DNA from: Paracoccaceae bacterium
Lineage (GTDB): Bacteria > Pseudomonadota > Alphaproteobacteria > Rhodobacterales > Rhodobacteraceae
Assembly: GCA_016778765.1 (NCBI GenBank)
Contig: JADHOV010000001.1
Location: 1 to 64,000, forward strand
Direction: 5' to 3'
Length of the DNA: 64,000 bases
Both the position numbers and the translations under genes were made by a program. The notes below the pieces were generated by a model. That model worked only from the letters and a program-made list of their open reading frames with translations. It made no database searches and was not told the origin of the DNA. Of this stretch, positions 40,419 to 48,892 are shown in pieces (the first letter of the stretch is position 1; every line of letters starts with the position of its first letter).

Positions 40419-41171
40419 TCACCCGCGCAGAAAAACGGGTTTTTCTGGGCTGGAAAGCTGCGCTTGATAGGCATAGCCGCCCAGATCAAAATCACGCAGG
40501 CTTTCCGGCGCGCTCAGGCGGCGGGTGATAATAAACCGCGCCATCGCACCGCGGGCTTTTTTGGCATAAAAGCTTACGATTTTGGGCCCCTTATCCGTAG
40601 ATTCCATAAAAACCGGCGTCACAACATCCAAAGTCAGCGCCGTCTGATCAACAGCATTAAAATATTCTTGCGAGGCGCAATTCACCAAAACCGAGGCGTT
40701 GGTCTTTTCGGCCTGCGCGTTCAGCGCCAGCGAAATACGATCGCCCCAATACTCATACAATGATTTTCCGCGCGGCGTTTTCAGACGGCTGCCCATTTCT
40801 AGGCGGTAGGGCTCGATGGCATCCAAAGGGCGCAAAAGACCATAAAGGCCGGATAAAATCCGAAGATGCGCTTGCGCCCAGCGTAGCTCCTCCGCATCAA
40901 GGCTCATGGCTTCAAGGCCTTGATAGGTGTCGCCGGCGAATGCAAACGCCGCAGCACTGCGCGCCTGCCGGCCAAAATTGGCAAAGCGCTCTTGATTAAG
41001 CTGCGCCAGTTTTTCACTGATGCCCATCAGTTTTTGCAATTGAGCTTGCGATAAAGCGCCGGCAACCTGTGCCAAATCTGCCGCTTGTTCGGGGAATATC
41101 GGTTGCGACTGCGCCAAATCCTCGCGAGGGGTCATATCAAGTTTTTTAGCAGGGGAAACAACGATCAACAT
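40419..41171 (-). CDS. yaaA: Peroxide stress protein YaaA
   Basis: A 250-residue DUF328 protein with MLIVVSPAKKLDM at the start and the SGLYGLLRPLDAIEPYRLEM and VNCASQEYFNAVD signatures. In Escherichia coli YaaA limits free intracellular iron under hydrogen peroxide, protecting DNA and proteins. Length and both ends are normal. The gene ends over a CAGAAAAAC/GTTTTTCTG palindrome that may be purely coding. Confidence 0.93.
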   Translation of the reverse strand: MLIVVSPAKKLDMTPREDLAQSQPIFPEQAADLAQVAGALSQAQLQKLMGISEKLAQLNQERFANFGRQARSAAAFAFAGDTYQGLEAMSLDAEELRWAQAHLRILSGLYGLLRPLDAIEPYRLEMGSRLKTPRGKSLYEYWGDRISLALNAQAEKTNASVLVNCASQEYFNAVDQTALTLDVVTPVFMESTDKGPKIVSFYAKKARGAMARFIITRRLSAPESLRDFDLGGYAYQAQLSSPEKPVFLRG

Positions 41172-41201
41172 GGCAGGCCTCCAACTTCTCTTATTCTCTA
41201 T

Positions 41202-43241
41202 TTAGGGGCTTTCTAGCAAAATTTCCAGAAAAGCCTCGCCAAAGCGTTGATAACGCTTTTCTCCCAAGAGCTGTTTGAGCGCCTCTGGATTAGACCCAGG
41301 CAGCTTGGCCAGCTTCGCCAATAATCCGGCAGAACAACTGAGCGGTTTCTCAATCCCGCTTTCGCCACGCGCCAGATTGGCTTGCACTGCCAAAAGGCGA
41401 TCAAACACAACGCCATTCTGCCGCCCCGCCAATTTACGCCTCTGAGGGTGCATATGCGCCGCCTCTCCGGCAATGACCTGCAAGAAATCTTGCCCAAAAC
41501 GATCCAGTTTTTTGGTGCCAATGCCACTAATCCGCGCCATATCATCCAGCGAAGCGGGGCGGGTTTCCGCCATTTCAATCAGCGTTTTATCGTTGAAAAT
41601 AATATAGGCGGGTACATTCGCAGCCTCGGCCAAAGCGCGGCGTTTGGCCTTTAAGGCCGAGAGCAAAGGCGCATCATCTTCGCTGACCAAAGCTTTGACG
41701 CGCCGGGCGGGCGGCGCCGATTTCACCGTATCGGCCCGCAAGGTTAGGCTGGCCGCGCCGCGCAACAGCGGCAAAGCAGCATCGGTCATCCGTAAAGCGC
41801 CATGGCGGCTGCTATCGGGGCGGATCAAATCATGGCCCATCATCTGGCGAAATATGGCTTGCCATTGGGATTTTGAAAACTCTTTGCCCACGCCAAACGT
41901 CCTTAGGAAGTCATGCCCATGGGCGCATATTTTATCTGTCTTATTGCCCAATAAAATATCTATAACATGGACTCCCCCGAAGCGCTCATCGCTGCGCAAT
42001 ATTGCTGATAGCGCTTTGCGCACCGCTTCGGTGGCCTCAAAACGATCCGGGGGTGCATCACAAAGATCGCAATGACCGCAAGGCGGCGTGGTCTCATCAA
42101 AATATGCCAGCAATGTTTGGCGGCGGCAGATCAAAGCCTCTGCCAGGCCCAATAGCGCGTTCAATCGGCCATGATCGGCGGCGCGGCGCTCAACCGGGGC
42201 CAGCCCCTCATCTATCTGCGCGCGACGCAGACGGATATCTTCAGGGCCATAGAGCGTAAGCGTTTCGGCCGGTCCGCCATCGCGGCCGGCGCGGCCAATT
42301 TCTTGATAATAACTTTCGATTGATTTGGGCAAATCCGCATGCGCCACCCAGCGGATATCGGGTTTATCCACCCCCATGCCAAACGCCACTGTCGCCACCA
42401 CGATCAGCCCGTCTTCATTTGCAAAGCGTCCCTCAACAATGCGCCGATCTTCTGCCTCCATTGCGCCATGATAGTAACACGCCCGATGCCCTGCCTCATT
42501 TAATGCTGCAGATAACGCTTGGGTTTTGGCCCGTGTACCGCAATAGACGATACCCGATTGGCCTTTGCGAGGGGCTACGAAATCTAAAATTTGCCGCCGC
42601 GGGCTGTCTTTTGCTGTAAAGGCCAGATGAATATTTGGCCGGTCGAACCCGCGCAGGAACACTTGCGGTTGCGATCCGGCAAATAATCGTTCGATAATTT
42701 CTTGCTGCGTGTCACGATCCGCGGTTGCGGTAAAGGCCGCAACGGGCACGTTCAACACCCGTCGCAATTCACCAATTCGCAAGTAATCGGGGCGAAAATC
42801 ATGCCCCCATTGGCTTACACAATGCGCTTCATCTACCGCGATCAGCGCGATATTAGAGCGCTTTAAAGCCGCTTGCATCGCCGTGGACGCCAAACGTTCG
42901 GGGGCCAGATAAAGCAGCTTTAGCTGACCCGCAGCCAAAGCTTGAAATACGCTATCGGTTTCCTCTTGCGTGTGCCCCGATGTTAACGCGCCAGCAGCCA
43001 CGCCGGCCGCCTGCAATCCGCGCACTTGGTCGCGCATTAAAGCGATCAACGGCGAGACCACCAAGGTAACGCCCTCACGCAGCAAAGCGGGAATTTGAAA
43101 GCATAAGGATTTACCACCACCCGTGGGCATGATGGCCAACACATTATGCCCCTCAACAACCGCCTCAACCACGTCTTCCTGCCCGGGGCGGAACGCATCG
43201 AATCCAAACACATCGCGTAAAAGCGTTTGAGGGTTGACCAT
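41202..43241 (-). CDS. recQ: ATP-dependent DNA helicase RecQ
   Basis: A 679-residue superfamily 2 helicase that unwinds duplex and joint DNA in recombination and fork repair. Motif I AIMPTGGGKSLCFQIPAL, the DEAH box AVDEAHCVSQWGHDFRPDYL, motif VI EIGRAGRDG, the RecQ zinc site (C-RRQTLLAYFDETTPPCGHC, then CDAPP), a winged helix and a C-terminal HRDC domain (about 530-600) are all present. It lies 30 bases from yaaA on the same strand. Confidence 0.96.
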   Translation of the reverse strand: MVNPQTLLRDVFGFDAFRPGQEDVVEAVVEGHNVLAIMPTGGGKSLCFQIPALLREGVTLVVSPLIALMRDQVRGLQAAGVAAGALTSGHTQEETDSVFQALAAGQLKLLYLAPERLASTAMQAALKRSNIALIAVDEAHCVSQWGHDFRPDYLRIGELRRVLNVPVAAFTATADRDTQQEIIERLFAGSQPQVFLRGFDRPNIHLAFTAKDSPRRQILDFVAPRKGQSGIVYCGTRAKTQALSAALNEAGHRACYYHGAMEAEDRRIVEGRFANEDGLIVVATVAFGMGVDKPDIRWVAHADLPKSIESYYQEIGRAGRDGGPAETLTLYGPEDIRLRRAQIDEGLAPVERRAADHGRLNALLGLAEALICRRQTLLAYFDETTPPCGHCDLCDAPPDRFEATEAVRKALSAILRSDERFGGVHVIDILLGNKTDKICAHGHDFLRTFGVGKEFSKSQWQAIFRQMMGHDLIRPDSSRHGALRMTDAALPLLRGAASLTLRADTVKSAPPARRVKALVSEDDAPLLSALKAKRRALAEAANVPAYIIFNDKTLIEMAETRPASLDDMARISGIGTKKLDRFGQDFLQVIAGEAAHMHPQRRKLAGRQNGVVFDRLLAVQANLARGESGIEKPLSCSAGLLAKLAKLPGSNPEALKQLLGEKRYQRFGEAFLEILLESP

Positions 43242-43312
43242 TCATCACCTGAAATTTGGGGCGGAGCTGCGCGCTTGAAGCGCTGCCAGAGCGCCGGTTT
43301 AAAAGGCAGCCA

Positions 43313-43597
43313 TTAGCGCAGTAAAAGCTCAGGAAGAATGTAATCACGTAAAGAAATGATGATTACAAAGGCCACCAAAGGCGCCAGATCCAACGGGTTG
43401 GTATTGGGTAAAACCCGGCGCAAAGGCTGATAAATTGGCTCTAATAGGCGGTTTATCCCCTGCCAGATCTGCGCCACCATTGGCTGGTGCAAATTCAAAA
43501 CCTGAAAATTGATCAACCAGCTCATGATAATATGCACAATCATGATGAAAAACGCGATATCCAAGATCAGCCGCAGCGGTCCATATATTGCCATCAT
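43313..43597 (-). CDS. YggT-family membrane protein
   Basis: A 94-residue protein with two hydrophobic regions (ILDIAFFIMIVHIIMSWLI and LAPLVAFVIIISLRDYIL) joined by the conserved NRLLEPIYQPLRRVLPNTNP loop. YggT proteins are implicated in envelope or osmotic functions, but the mechanism is not settled. Start may be either of two consecutive ATGs. Confidence 0.88.
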   Translation of the reverse strand: MMAIYGPLRLILDIAFFIMIVHIIMSWLINFQVLNLHQPMVAQIWQGINRLLEPIYQPLRRVLPNTNPLDLAPLVAFVIIISLRDYILPELLLR

Positions 43598-43680
43598 TAT
43601 TTTGAGTTCCCGTTATTTTTAGTAAACTACCTAGTGAAGCGGATGCCAAAGAACAAGGTGGGCCAGAAGTTTCTGACAAA

Positions 43681-44115
43681 TTAATCCCCGTCAAATTCGG
43701 CTTTTGAGGGCCATCCACGATTGCTTTTCACCGCGCCTCGAATTTTTTTAGCCGCCAAACGCCGACGTTGGCTGCCCAAAGTGGGTTTGGTGGCCACGCG
43801 CGGCTTGGGGCGCTGCAAAGCTTGCTGCAGCAAAGTCACCAACCGGTTGCGCACAATTTCTCTATTCCGGGCCTGATGGCGTGTTTCATCACATTGCAAG
43901 ATAAGCGCACCATCTTTGGTCCAGCGCCGCCCAGCCAATCGCTGCAAGCGCGCTTTAACCGGATCGCTCAGGGCTGGAGAACGCGCCGCTTCAAAGCGCA
44001 ATTCAACCGCCGAGCTCACCTTATTCACGTTTTGACCACCCGGGCCAGAGGCGCGCATGAACTGCTCGCTTAGCTCCCATTCCTCGATGATAATTTTATC
44101 CGATACGCGCAGCAT
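43681..44115 (-). CDS. arfB: Alternative ribosome-rescue factor ArfB
   Basis: A 144-residue release-factor-like peptidyl-tRNA hydrolase that frees stalled ribosomes. The catalytic GGQ lies in FMRASGPGGQNVNKVSSAVEL, with a lysine/arginine-rich C-terminal tail that sits in the mRNA channel. The frame continues 16 codons upstream, but MLRVSDKIIIEEWELSEQF at 44115 matches the family start. A separate terminator at 44162-44191 isolates it from upstream transcription. Confidence 0.93.
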   Translation of the reverse strand: MLRVSDKIIIEEWELSEQFMRASGPGGQNVNKVSSAVELRFEAARSPALSDPVKARLQRLAGRRWTKDGALILQCDETRHQARNREIVRNRLVTLLQQALQRPKPRVATKPTLGSQRRRLAAKKIRGAVKSNRGWPSKAEFDGD

Positions 44116-44161
44116 GATTTGCCTTTTGAAGTGAAGTGAACCGCAATCCCTTTTTAAGAAC

Positions 44162-44191
44162 AAAAAGGGCCGCTTGAACCAAGCGACCCTT
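44162..44191 (-). terminator. Intrinsic terminator of the small transcript
   Basis: On the minus strand AAGGG-T-CGCTTG, loop GTT, CAAGCG-G-CCCTT, then TTTTTG. The stem has 11 pairs around one mismatch and is followed by a T run. It ends roughly 46 bases upstream of the arfB ATG. Confidence 0.85.
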
Positions 44192-44259
44192 CGAGACTTA
44201 CGGAGGTGGGCCGGTTAGGCAGCCACCAATTCAGTTGATCCTGCGACCAAGGGTTGCCT

Positions 44260-44316
44260 TCAGACGCGGCTCTCCTGAACTGTTCCGACACCTCTCTCCA
44301 ATACCTCTCTAGACAC
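44260..44316 (-). CDS. Candidate 18-codon peptide
   Basis: A GTG at 44316 sits six bases behind the GGAGGT core of the extended Shine-Dalgarno and opens VSREVLERGVGTVQESRV, stopping at TGA. In the +1 frame, a longer tryptophan-rich stretch (EGNPWSQDQLNWWLPNRP) runs on, starting about ten codons earlier with LERYWREVSEQFRRAA, and would be joined if ribosomes or a sequence change shifted frame. Which frame is used cannot be decided by eye. Confidence 0.35.
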   Translation of the reverse strand: MSREVLERGVGTVQESRV

Positions 44317-44374
44317 TGGATCACCTCCTTTCACATTGTTGAACTCATCTCTACCGTGGCAGAGTTTACAGCTT

Positions 44375-44380
44375 TGTCAA
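44375..44380 (-). promoter_or_regulatory. -35 element of the small transcript
   Basis: The minus strand reads a perfect TTGACA here. At a 17-base spacing the -10 position is only ACGGTA, so the -10 is weak or displaced. Placement upstream of the extended Shine-Dalgarno supports a dedicated promoter. Confidence 0.4.
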
Positions 44381-44453
44381 ACAAATCTTTGCAGAGGAAA
44401 TAAGCTTTTCGAGGGCTCGGTCAAAAATCCAGCAGATAGGCCGACACCGAACA

Positions 44454-45356
44454 TTACTTTGCGTTTAACACAGTGCGGCATTGGCCGGGCAAATCAGCCA
44501 ATTGCAACGCCCGCTTCAGCTTTGGACGGGCCTTTGGGCGCGGCGGGCCGGGCGGCTTTGGCTTGACCTTGGGAGGATTGAGAATTCGAGCCACCCATTT
44601 CTCTGCCTCTTTACAACCATCGCCTTTCGGGGGTGGCGGCTGGTTCACGCAGTCCTGCAAGCCCGCCGGGCATTTCAGACGCACATGAAAATGGGAATGA
44701 TGGCCCCACCAAGGGCGGATTTTACGCAACCAAGCGCGATCCCCGCTTGCCTGTTTGCACATTTTAACCTTAGCGCCGGGAAATATAAAAATCCGTGCAA
44801 CGCGCGGGTCTTGCGCGGCATATTTCAAAAGCTGTAAATGCTGGCCGGTCCATTTGTCATTGGTATAGGCACCTTGCGCGCGGCGCAGCGATGTTGAAAA
44901 GATTTCTTCTCGTTGCGCAGGACTCAGCGATAAATCATCCGCACGGCGCAACCATATATCCACATCCAGACCATTTTGATGGCTGGCATGCCCGCTTAGC
45001 ATTGGTCCGCCGCGCGGTTGCGATATATCGCCAATATAAAGACCGTTCCAACCGCGCAGATTTCTGGCGCGCTGCGACAGTTTTTGAATGTAATCAATCG
45101 TCTCAGGGTGCCCCCAATTGCGATTTCGAGACAACCGCATCGCTTGCCAAGTGGGTCCAGATTCTGCCAATTGTTCGGCGCCCGCCAAACAGCCTTTGGC
45201 ATAGCTGCCAAACGCCGACGGGGTTTGATCCGATCCGGTTTGCGCGCTTCCAAATAGGTTTTTTGCGGCTTTCGCCCCGACCTGAAGCGCTGATCCGGTT
45301 AAAATACCGCAAAACAATAACAAGAAAAGCGATGCACTATGCCAGAAACGGATCAC
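44454..45356 (-). CDS. mepA: Penicillin-insensitive murein endopeptidase MepA
   Basis: A 300-residue periplasmic metallopeptidase that cuts D-Ala-meso-DAP cross-links in peptidoglycan. Zinc-ligand motifs are present: LSGHASHQNGLDVDIWL and WWGHHSHFHVRLKCP. A hydrophobic signal (FLLLFCGILTGSA) begins the protein. No ATG fits: GTG at 45356 behind AAGGGGG is the best start, and a TTG at 45374 is the alternative. Proline- and lysine-rich C-terminal tail. Confidence 0.92.
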   Translation of the reverse strand: MIRFWHSASLFLLLFCGILTGSALQVGAKAAKNLFGSAQTGSDQTPSAFGSYAKGCLAGAEQLAESGPTWQAMRLSRNRNWGHPETIDYIQKLSQRARNLRGWNGLYIGDISQPRGGPMLSGHASHQNGLDVDIWLRRADDLSLSPAQREEIFSTSLRRAQGAYTNDKWTGQHLQLLKYAAQDPRVARIFIFPGAKVKMCKQASGDRAWLRKIRPWWGHHSHFHVRLKCPAGLQDCVNQPPPPKGDGCKEAEKWVARILNPPKVKPKPPGPPRPKARPKLKRALQLADLPGQCRTVLNAK

Positions 45357-45386
45357 CGATACCCCCTTTTTCAAGTTCGCAGCTGG

Positions 45387-46763
45387 TTAGGCCATCTCAC
45401 CGCTTTCTTGATCGCCATCTTTATTCACCCATCGTAGCAAAATAAGACCAATGATGAAAAGAAAAATCAATGGCGAAACCCCCAGCCGAGGGCTTTCGGT
45501 CAACCAAGTGACCAAGCCAATCAACGCGGGCGCCAAGAAAGCGGTGGCCCGCCCCATCAACCCATAAAGCCCAAAGCCTTCGGTGGCGCGTTCCGGGCTT
45601 GTGTGGCGTACCATCATCGTGCGGCTGGCCGATTGCAAAACCCCGCCAATGCCGCCAATCACCACGCCGCAGCTCATAAACACCAAATCGGGCAGCGCAG
45701 ATCCAGCCGCCAGCGGCACCCCAAAAAACATCTCACGGCTCATATTAACCACGGTGATACAGACTAAAATCAAAATTAAAATTGCCAGCGTAATCACCGG
45801 CTTGGGCCCGTATTTGCGATCTACGAAACCGCCCAGCCAGCAAAAAACGGCCGCGGAAAGACCTGCAACAATACCAAAAGCACCCAAACTGCTAATGCCC
45901 CAATCCAAAACCAACACCGCGTAAATACCCCCGAAGCTGTAGAGCCCGTTCAACGCATCGCGATAAAACATCGAAGAGAGTAAATAGAACGAAAAGCTTT
46001 TGCGGGTCTTCAAACTGAGAATAGAGCGCCACAAACGGCTTAAGCCAGCACGAATGCACATGGGCGATTTTTCACCCGGATCCTCTTTCACCCACAAAAA
46101 ATATGGAATGATGAAGATCAGAAACCAAAGCGTAACGAAAGGTCCAACGCTGCGCGTGCCCTCTTTTTGCGTCGCATCCAACCCAAATAAAGGGTCCAAT
46201 TCAAAGAAAATTGTTTTGCCATTCTCTTGCTCGACAAAGAGCAACAACATGATAATCAATGAAACAATGCCCCCGAAATATCCGAAGGCAAACCCATCCC
46301 CAGAAATCTTACCGATCTCATCGCGGTTGCCCAAGGAGGGCAATTGCGCATTGGTGAAAATATAGGCGAATTCGGCGCCTATGAAACCGATCCCAAACGC
46401 CCCCAACATCCAAAGCATGTTCGAGCCATCCGGCAGCGTCCACCAAAGGCTGTAAGAGCCCAAGACATAGAGAAGCGCAAAGCCGACGACCCAGATGATG
46501 CGCCGGCCAGAGGTATCGGCAATCGCCCCTAAAACGGGTGCCCCGAAGCCAATGATTAACCCCGCTATGGTCAAACACAGGGACCAGAGGCTTTGCGCTT
46601 GCGCGTCTGCCTGCGTTCCGGAAACCCCCGTAGAAAGGTAATATTCCGCCGCAACCGAAGCAAAATACGGCCCAAAAATAAAGGTTAGCAGCAACGTATT
46701 GTAAGGTTGGGTGGCCAAATCGAAAAAATACCAGCCCCAGATCCGTTTGCGCGCGCTCATCAT
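45387..46763 (-). CDS. UMF1/Atg22-type MFS transporter
   Basis: A 458-residue permease with about twelve hydrophobic spans. The start WGWYFFDLATQPYNTLLLTF is typical of the UMF1 family, which resembles vacuolar Atg22 effluxers, and GAPVLGAIADTSGRR is the MFS loop motif. Substrate unknown. Two adjacent ATGs can serve as start behind GGGAGG. It lies 13 bases from the TTG start of mepA on the same strand and may share its transcript. Confidence 0.88.
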   Translation of the reverse strand: MMSARKRIWGWYFFDLATQPYNTLLLTFIFGPYFASVAAEYYLSTGVSGTQADAQAQSLWSLCLTIAGLIIGFGAPVLGAIADTSGRRIIWVVGFALLYVLGSYSLWWTLPDGSNMLWMLGAFGIGFIGAEFAYIFTNAQLPSLGNRDEIGKISGDGFAFGYFGGIVSLIIMLLLFVEQENGKTIFFELDPLFGLDATQKEGTRSVGPFVTLWFLIFIIPYFLWVKEDPGEKSPMCIRAGLSRLWRSILSLKTRKSFSFYLLSSMFYRDALNGLYSFGGIYAVLVLDWGISSLGAFGIVAGLSAAVFCWLGGFVDRKYGPKPVITLAILILILVCITVVNMSREMFFGVPLAAGSALPDLVFMSCGVVIGGIGGVLQSASRTMMVRHTSPERATEGFGLYGLMGRATAFLAPALIGLVTWLTESPRLGVSPLIFLFIIGLILLRWVNKDGDQESGEMA

Positions 46764-46880
46764 TCCTCCCCAGGCTTCATCCCCATAAGGCAGGCAAACG
46801 CAATGAACATCAAGCAGACTTTTTAAAAACTCATATGTTTCGCGCCTTTAGAGACAAATCTATCTATTGCGCGCAACGCC

Positions 46881-48173
46881 CTAAACCAACACCTCAATCG
46901 AATTCTGGGCGCCCACGCCAAATACCCGCTTGTAGCGATTAATCTCGCTTTGAGGGCCCATTGCTTTGCGTGGATTGTCTGACAATTTGACCGTTGGCTT
47001 GCCGTCAGCTGAAACGGCTTTGCACACTAAAGAAAATGAATCCAACCCTTTAGAGGGCACCAATCCTCTGAAATCATTCGTAAAATGAGTACCCCAGCCG
47101 AAGGACACTTTCACCCGACCGCTAAACTGGTGATGCAGTTTCTGGATCATCCCGGTATCCAGCCCATCCGAGAAAATAACCAGCTTTTGTCTGGGGTCTT
47201 CGCCGCGCTCTTGCCACCATTTGATCGCGATTTCTGCACCGCTTGCCGGATCACCACTATCGATACGTATGCCTGTCCACCCCGCCAAATAATCAGGCGC
47301 GTTGCGCAAAAACCCTTCTGTGCCATAGGTATCGGGCAAGATAATTCTCAAATTTCCATCATGCTCATCCTGCCAATCCGACAGAACCTGATAGGGGGCC
47401 TGCGCCAAATCTGCATCATTATGCGCCAAGGCCGAATAGATCATCGGCAATTCATGGGCATTGGTGCCGATCGCCTCAATATCATGGCGCATGGCGATCA
47501 AACAGTTTGAGGTGCCGACGAATTTCTCACCCAAACCTTCCTGCATGGCTTGCACGCACCAATCCTGCCATAAAAAAGAATGCCGGCGGCGGGTGCCAAA
47601 ATCTGCAATCCGCAAGCTGTCAATCTCGCGCAAAGTTTCGATTTTTTCCCATAATTTTGTTTTGGCGCGCGCGTAGAGCACCTCCAACTCGAACCGACCC
47701 ATTTTTTTCAACATGGCGCGGCCACGCAATTCCATCAGCGTCGCCAAAGCGGGTATTTCCCACAGCATAACTTCTGGCCAGCTGCCTTCAAATGTCAGCT
47801 CATATTGGCCATCGCGTTTTTCCAAATGATACGGGGGCAAACGCAGCCCCTCGAACCACTCCATAAAACCTGGTCGAAACATATAGCGTTTGCCATAAAA
47901 CGTATTGCCGCGCAGCCAAGTGCTTTCACCACGCGTCAGGCAGAGCCCGCGAATATGGTCCAACTGCTCACGCAATTCACCCTCATCGATCAAATCAGCA
48001 AGGCGCACCTGCGATGAACGGTTGATCAAGCTGAACACCACCGTGGTTTGAGGTTTGTTGCGCAGCACGGATTGGCACATCAGAAGTTTATAAAAATCAG
48101 TATCGATCAATGAGCGTACGATCGGGTCGATTTTCCACTTGTGATTCCAAACGCGGGTGGCGATATCAACCAA
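46881..48173 (-). CDS. pncB: Nicotinate phosphoribosyltransferase
   Basis: A 430-residue enzyme turning nicotinate and PRPP into nicotinate mononucleotide. The N-terminal DPIVRSLIDTDFYKLLMCQSV, the histidine region RRRHSFLWQDW, GTSNCLIAMRH and the C-terminal phosphate-binding VSFGWGTHFTNDF are family signatures. An ATG lies further upstream, but TTG 48173 encodes the conserved start VDIATRVWNHKWKIDP and has GGAGG with six-base spacing. This overlaps the pncA stop by eight bases, so the two are coupled. Confidence 0.93.
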   Translation of the reverse strand: MVDIATRVWNHKWKIDPIVRSLIDTDFYKLLMCQSVLRNKPQTTVVFSLINRSSQVRLADLIDEGELREQLDHIRGLCLTRGESTWLRGNTFYGKRYMFRPGFMEWFEGLRLPPYHLEKRDGQYELTFEGSWPEVMLWEIPALATLMELRGRAMLKKMGRFELEVLYARAKTKLWEKIETLREIDSLRIADFGTRRRHSFLWQDWCVQAMQEGLGEKFVGTSNCLIAMRHDIEAIGTNAHELPMIYSALAHNDADLAQAPYQVLSDWQDEHDGNLRIILPDTYGTEGFLRNAPDYLAGWTGIRIDSGDPASGAEIAIKWWQERGEDPRQKLVIFSDGLDTGMIQKLHHQFSGRVKVSFGWGTHFTNDFRGLVPSKGLDSFSLVCKAVSADGKPTVKLSDNPRKAMGPQSEINRYKRVFGVGAQNSIEVLV

Positions 48174-48774
48174 AATCAGCCTCCAATCGCACGCCGGCAT
48201 CGCACATATCGCGTTGCGCTGCTGCCAATGAGCCATTTACATCAATCCCGCGGCAGGCCCCCAATAAGACCCGCACGGAATATCCCAATTTTGCAGCATC
48301 AACGGCCGAATAATTCACACAAAAATCGGTTGCCAGCCCAACTATATCCAAATTGCTAACACCGCAATTTTGCAAATAACCATGCAAGCCAGTGGCGGTT
48401 ACATGGTCGTTTTCAAAAAAGGCTGAATAACTATCGATCAAAGGATTACCGCCTTTGCGCAGAATAAGCGCCGCCGCATCCTGATTGATATCCGCGTGAA
48501 ACTGCGCGCCAAAGCTGCCTTGGATACAATGATCTGGCCACAGCACTTGCGGGCCATATGGCATTTCAACCATATCCAGAGGCGCCTTACTATTATGGCT
48601 GCTGGCAAAGCTGGAATGCCCCTTTGGGTGCCAATCTTGCGTCAAAATCACCCGATCATATCCGACCATTAAACGATTGATTGCAGGGATGATCTGATCA
48701 CCTTCCGACACGGCCAAAGCGCCACCGGGGCAAAAATCATTCTGGACATCAATCACCAAAAGCGTTTTTGACAT
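48166..48774 (-). CDS. pncA: Nicotinamidase
   Basis: A 202-residue cysteine hydrolase that converts nicotinamide to nicotinate. The catalytic Asp is in LLVIDVQNDFCPGGALAV, the lysine in MVEMPYG-adjacent region, and the nucleophilic Cys in VGLATDFCVNYSAVDAAKLG. Zinc-site residues DWH and HS follow the first motif (TQDWHPKGHSSF). Together with the overlapping pncB it makes the nicotinamide salvage route to NAD. Confidence 0.95.
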   Translation of the reverse strand: MSKTLLVIDVQNDFCPGGALAVSEGDQIIPAINRLMVGYDRVILTQDWHPKGHSSFASSHNSKAPLDMVEMPYGPQVLWPDHCIQGSFGAQFHADINQDAAALILRKGGNPLIDSYSAFFENDHVTATGLHGYLQNCGVSNLDIVGLATDFCVNYSAVDAAKLGYSVRVLLGACRGIDVNGSLAAAQRDMCDAGVRLEADFG

Positions 48775-48892
48775 GCTTTAGGCCCTTTCGTCGCGTCACA
48801 TTACGGCTACAGGGTTATAACAGCGGCGACAGGTTTTCTACCCAACATCGGCAAGTTTTGCATCCTAAAGCCCTAATAAAGCGCGTTTGACG

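Larger units (their letters stand above)
44162..44343 (-). ncRNA. Small transcript with sequestrable Shine-Dalgarno
   Basis: Read on the minus strand, this about 180-base unit has its own TTGACA -35 and an intrinsic terminator. Near its 5' end is AAAGGAGGTGATCC (44318-44331), complementary to the 16S rRNA tail over 14 bases. A second element, CACCTCC (plus-strand GGAGGTG at 44202-44208), can pair with GGAGGTG of that Shine-Dalgarno. Additional purine-rich GGAGAGAGG and CAGGAGAG motifs lie between. It may be a regulatory RNA, a leader-peptide gene or both. No named family is recognised, and expression is inferred. Confidence 0.45.

Noticed and set aside
40428-40447. CAGAAAAAC-GG-GTTTTTCTG palindrome at the yaaA end
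   Set aside because: It encodes the conserved C-terminal EKPVFL of YaaA, so it is probably coding rather than a terminator.
44318-44334. Plus-strand GGATCACCTCCTTTC, identical to the 3' end of 16S rRNA
   Set aside because: Flanking bases do not resemble 16S rRNA; it is better read as an extended Shine-Dalgarno on the minus strand.
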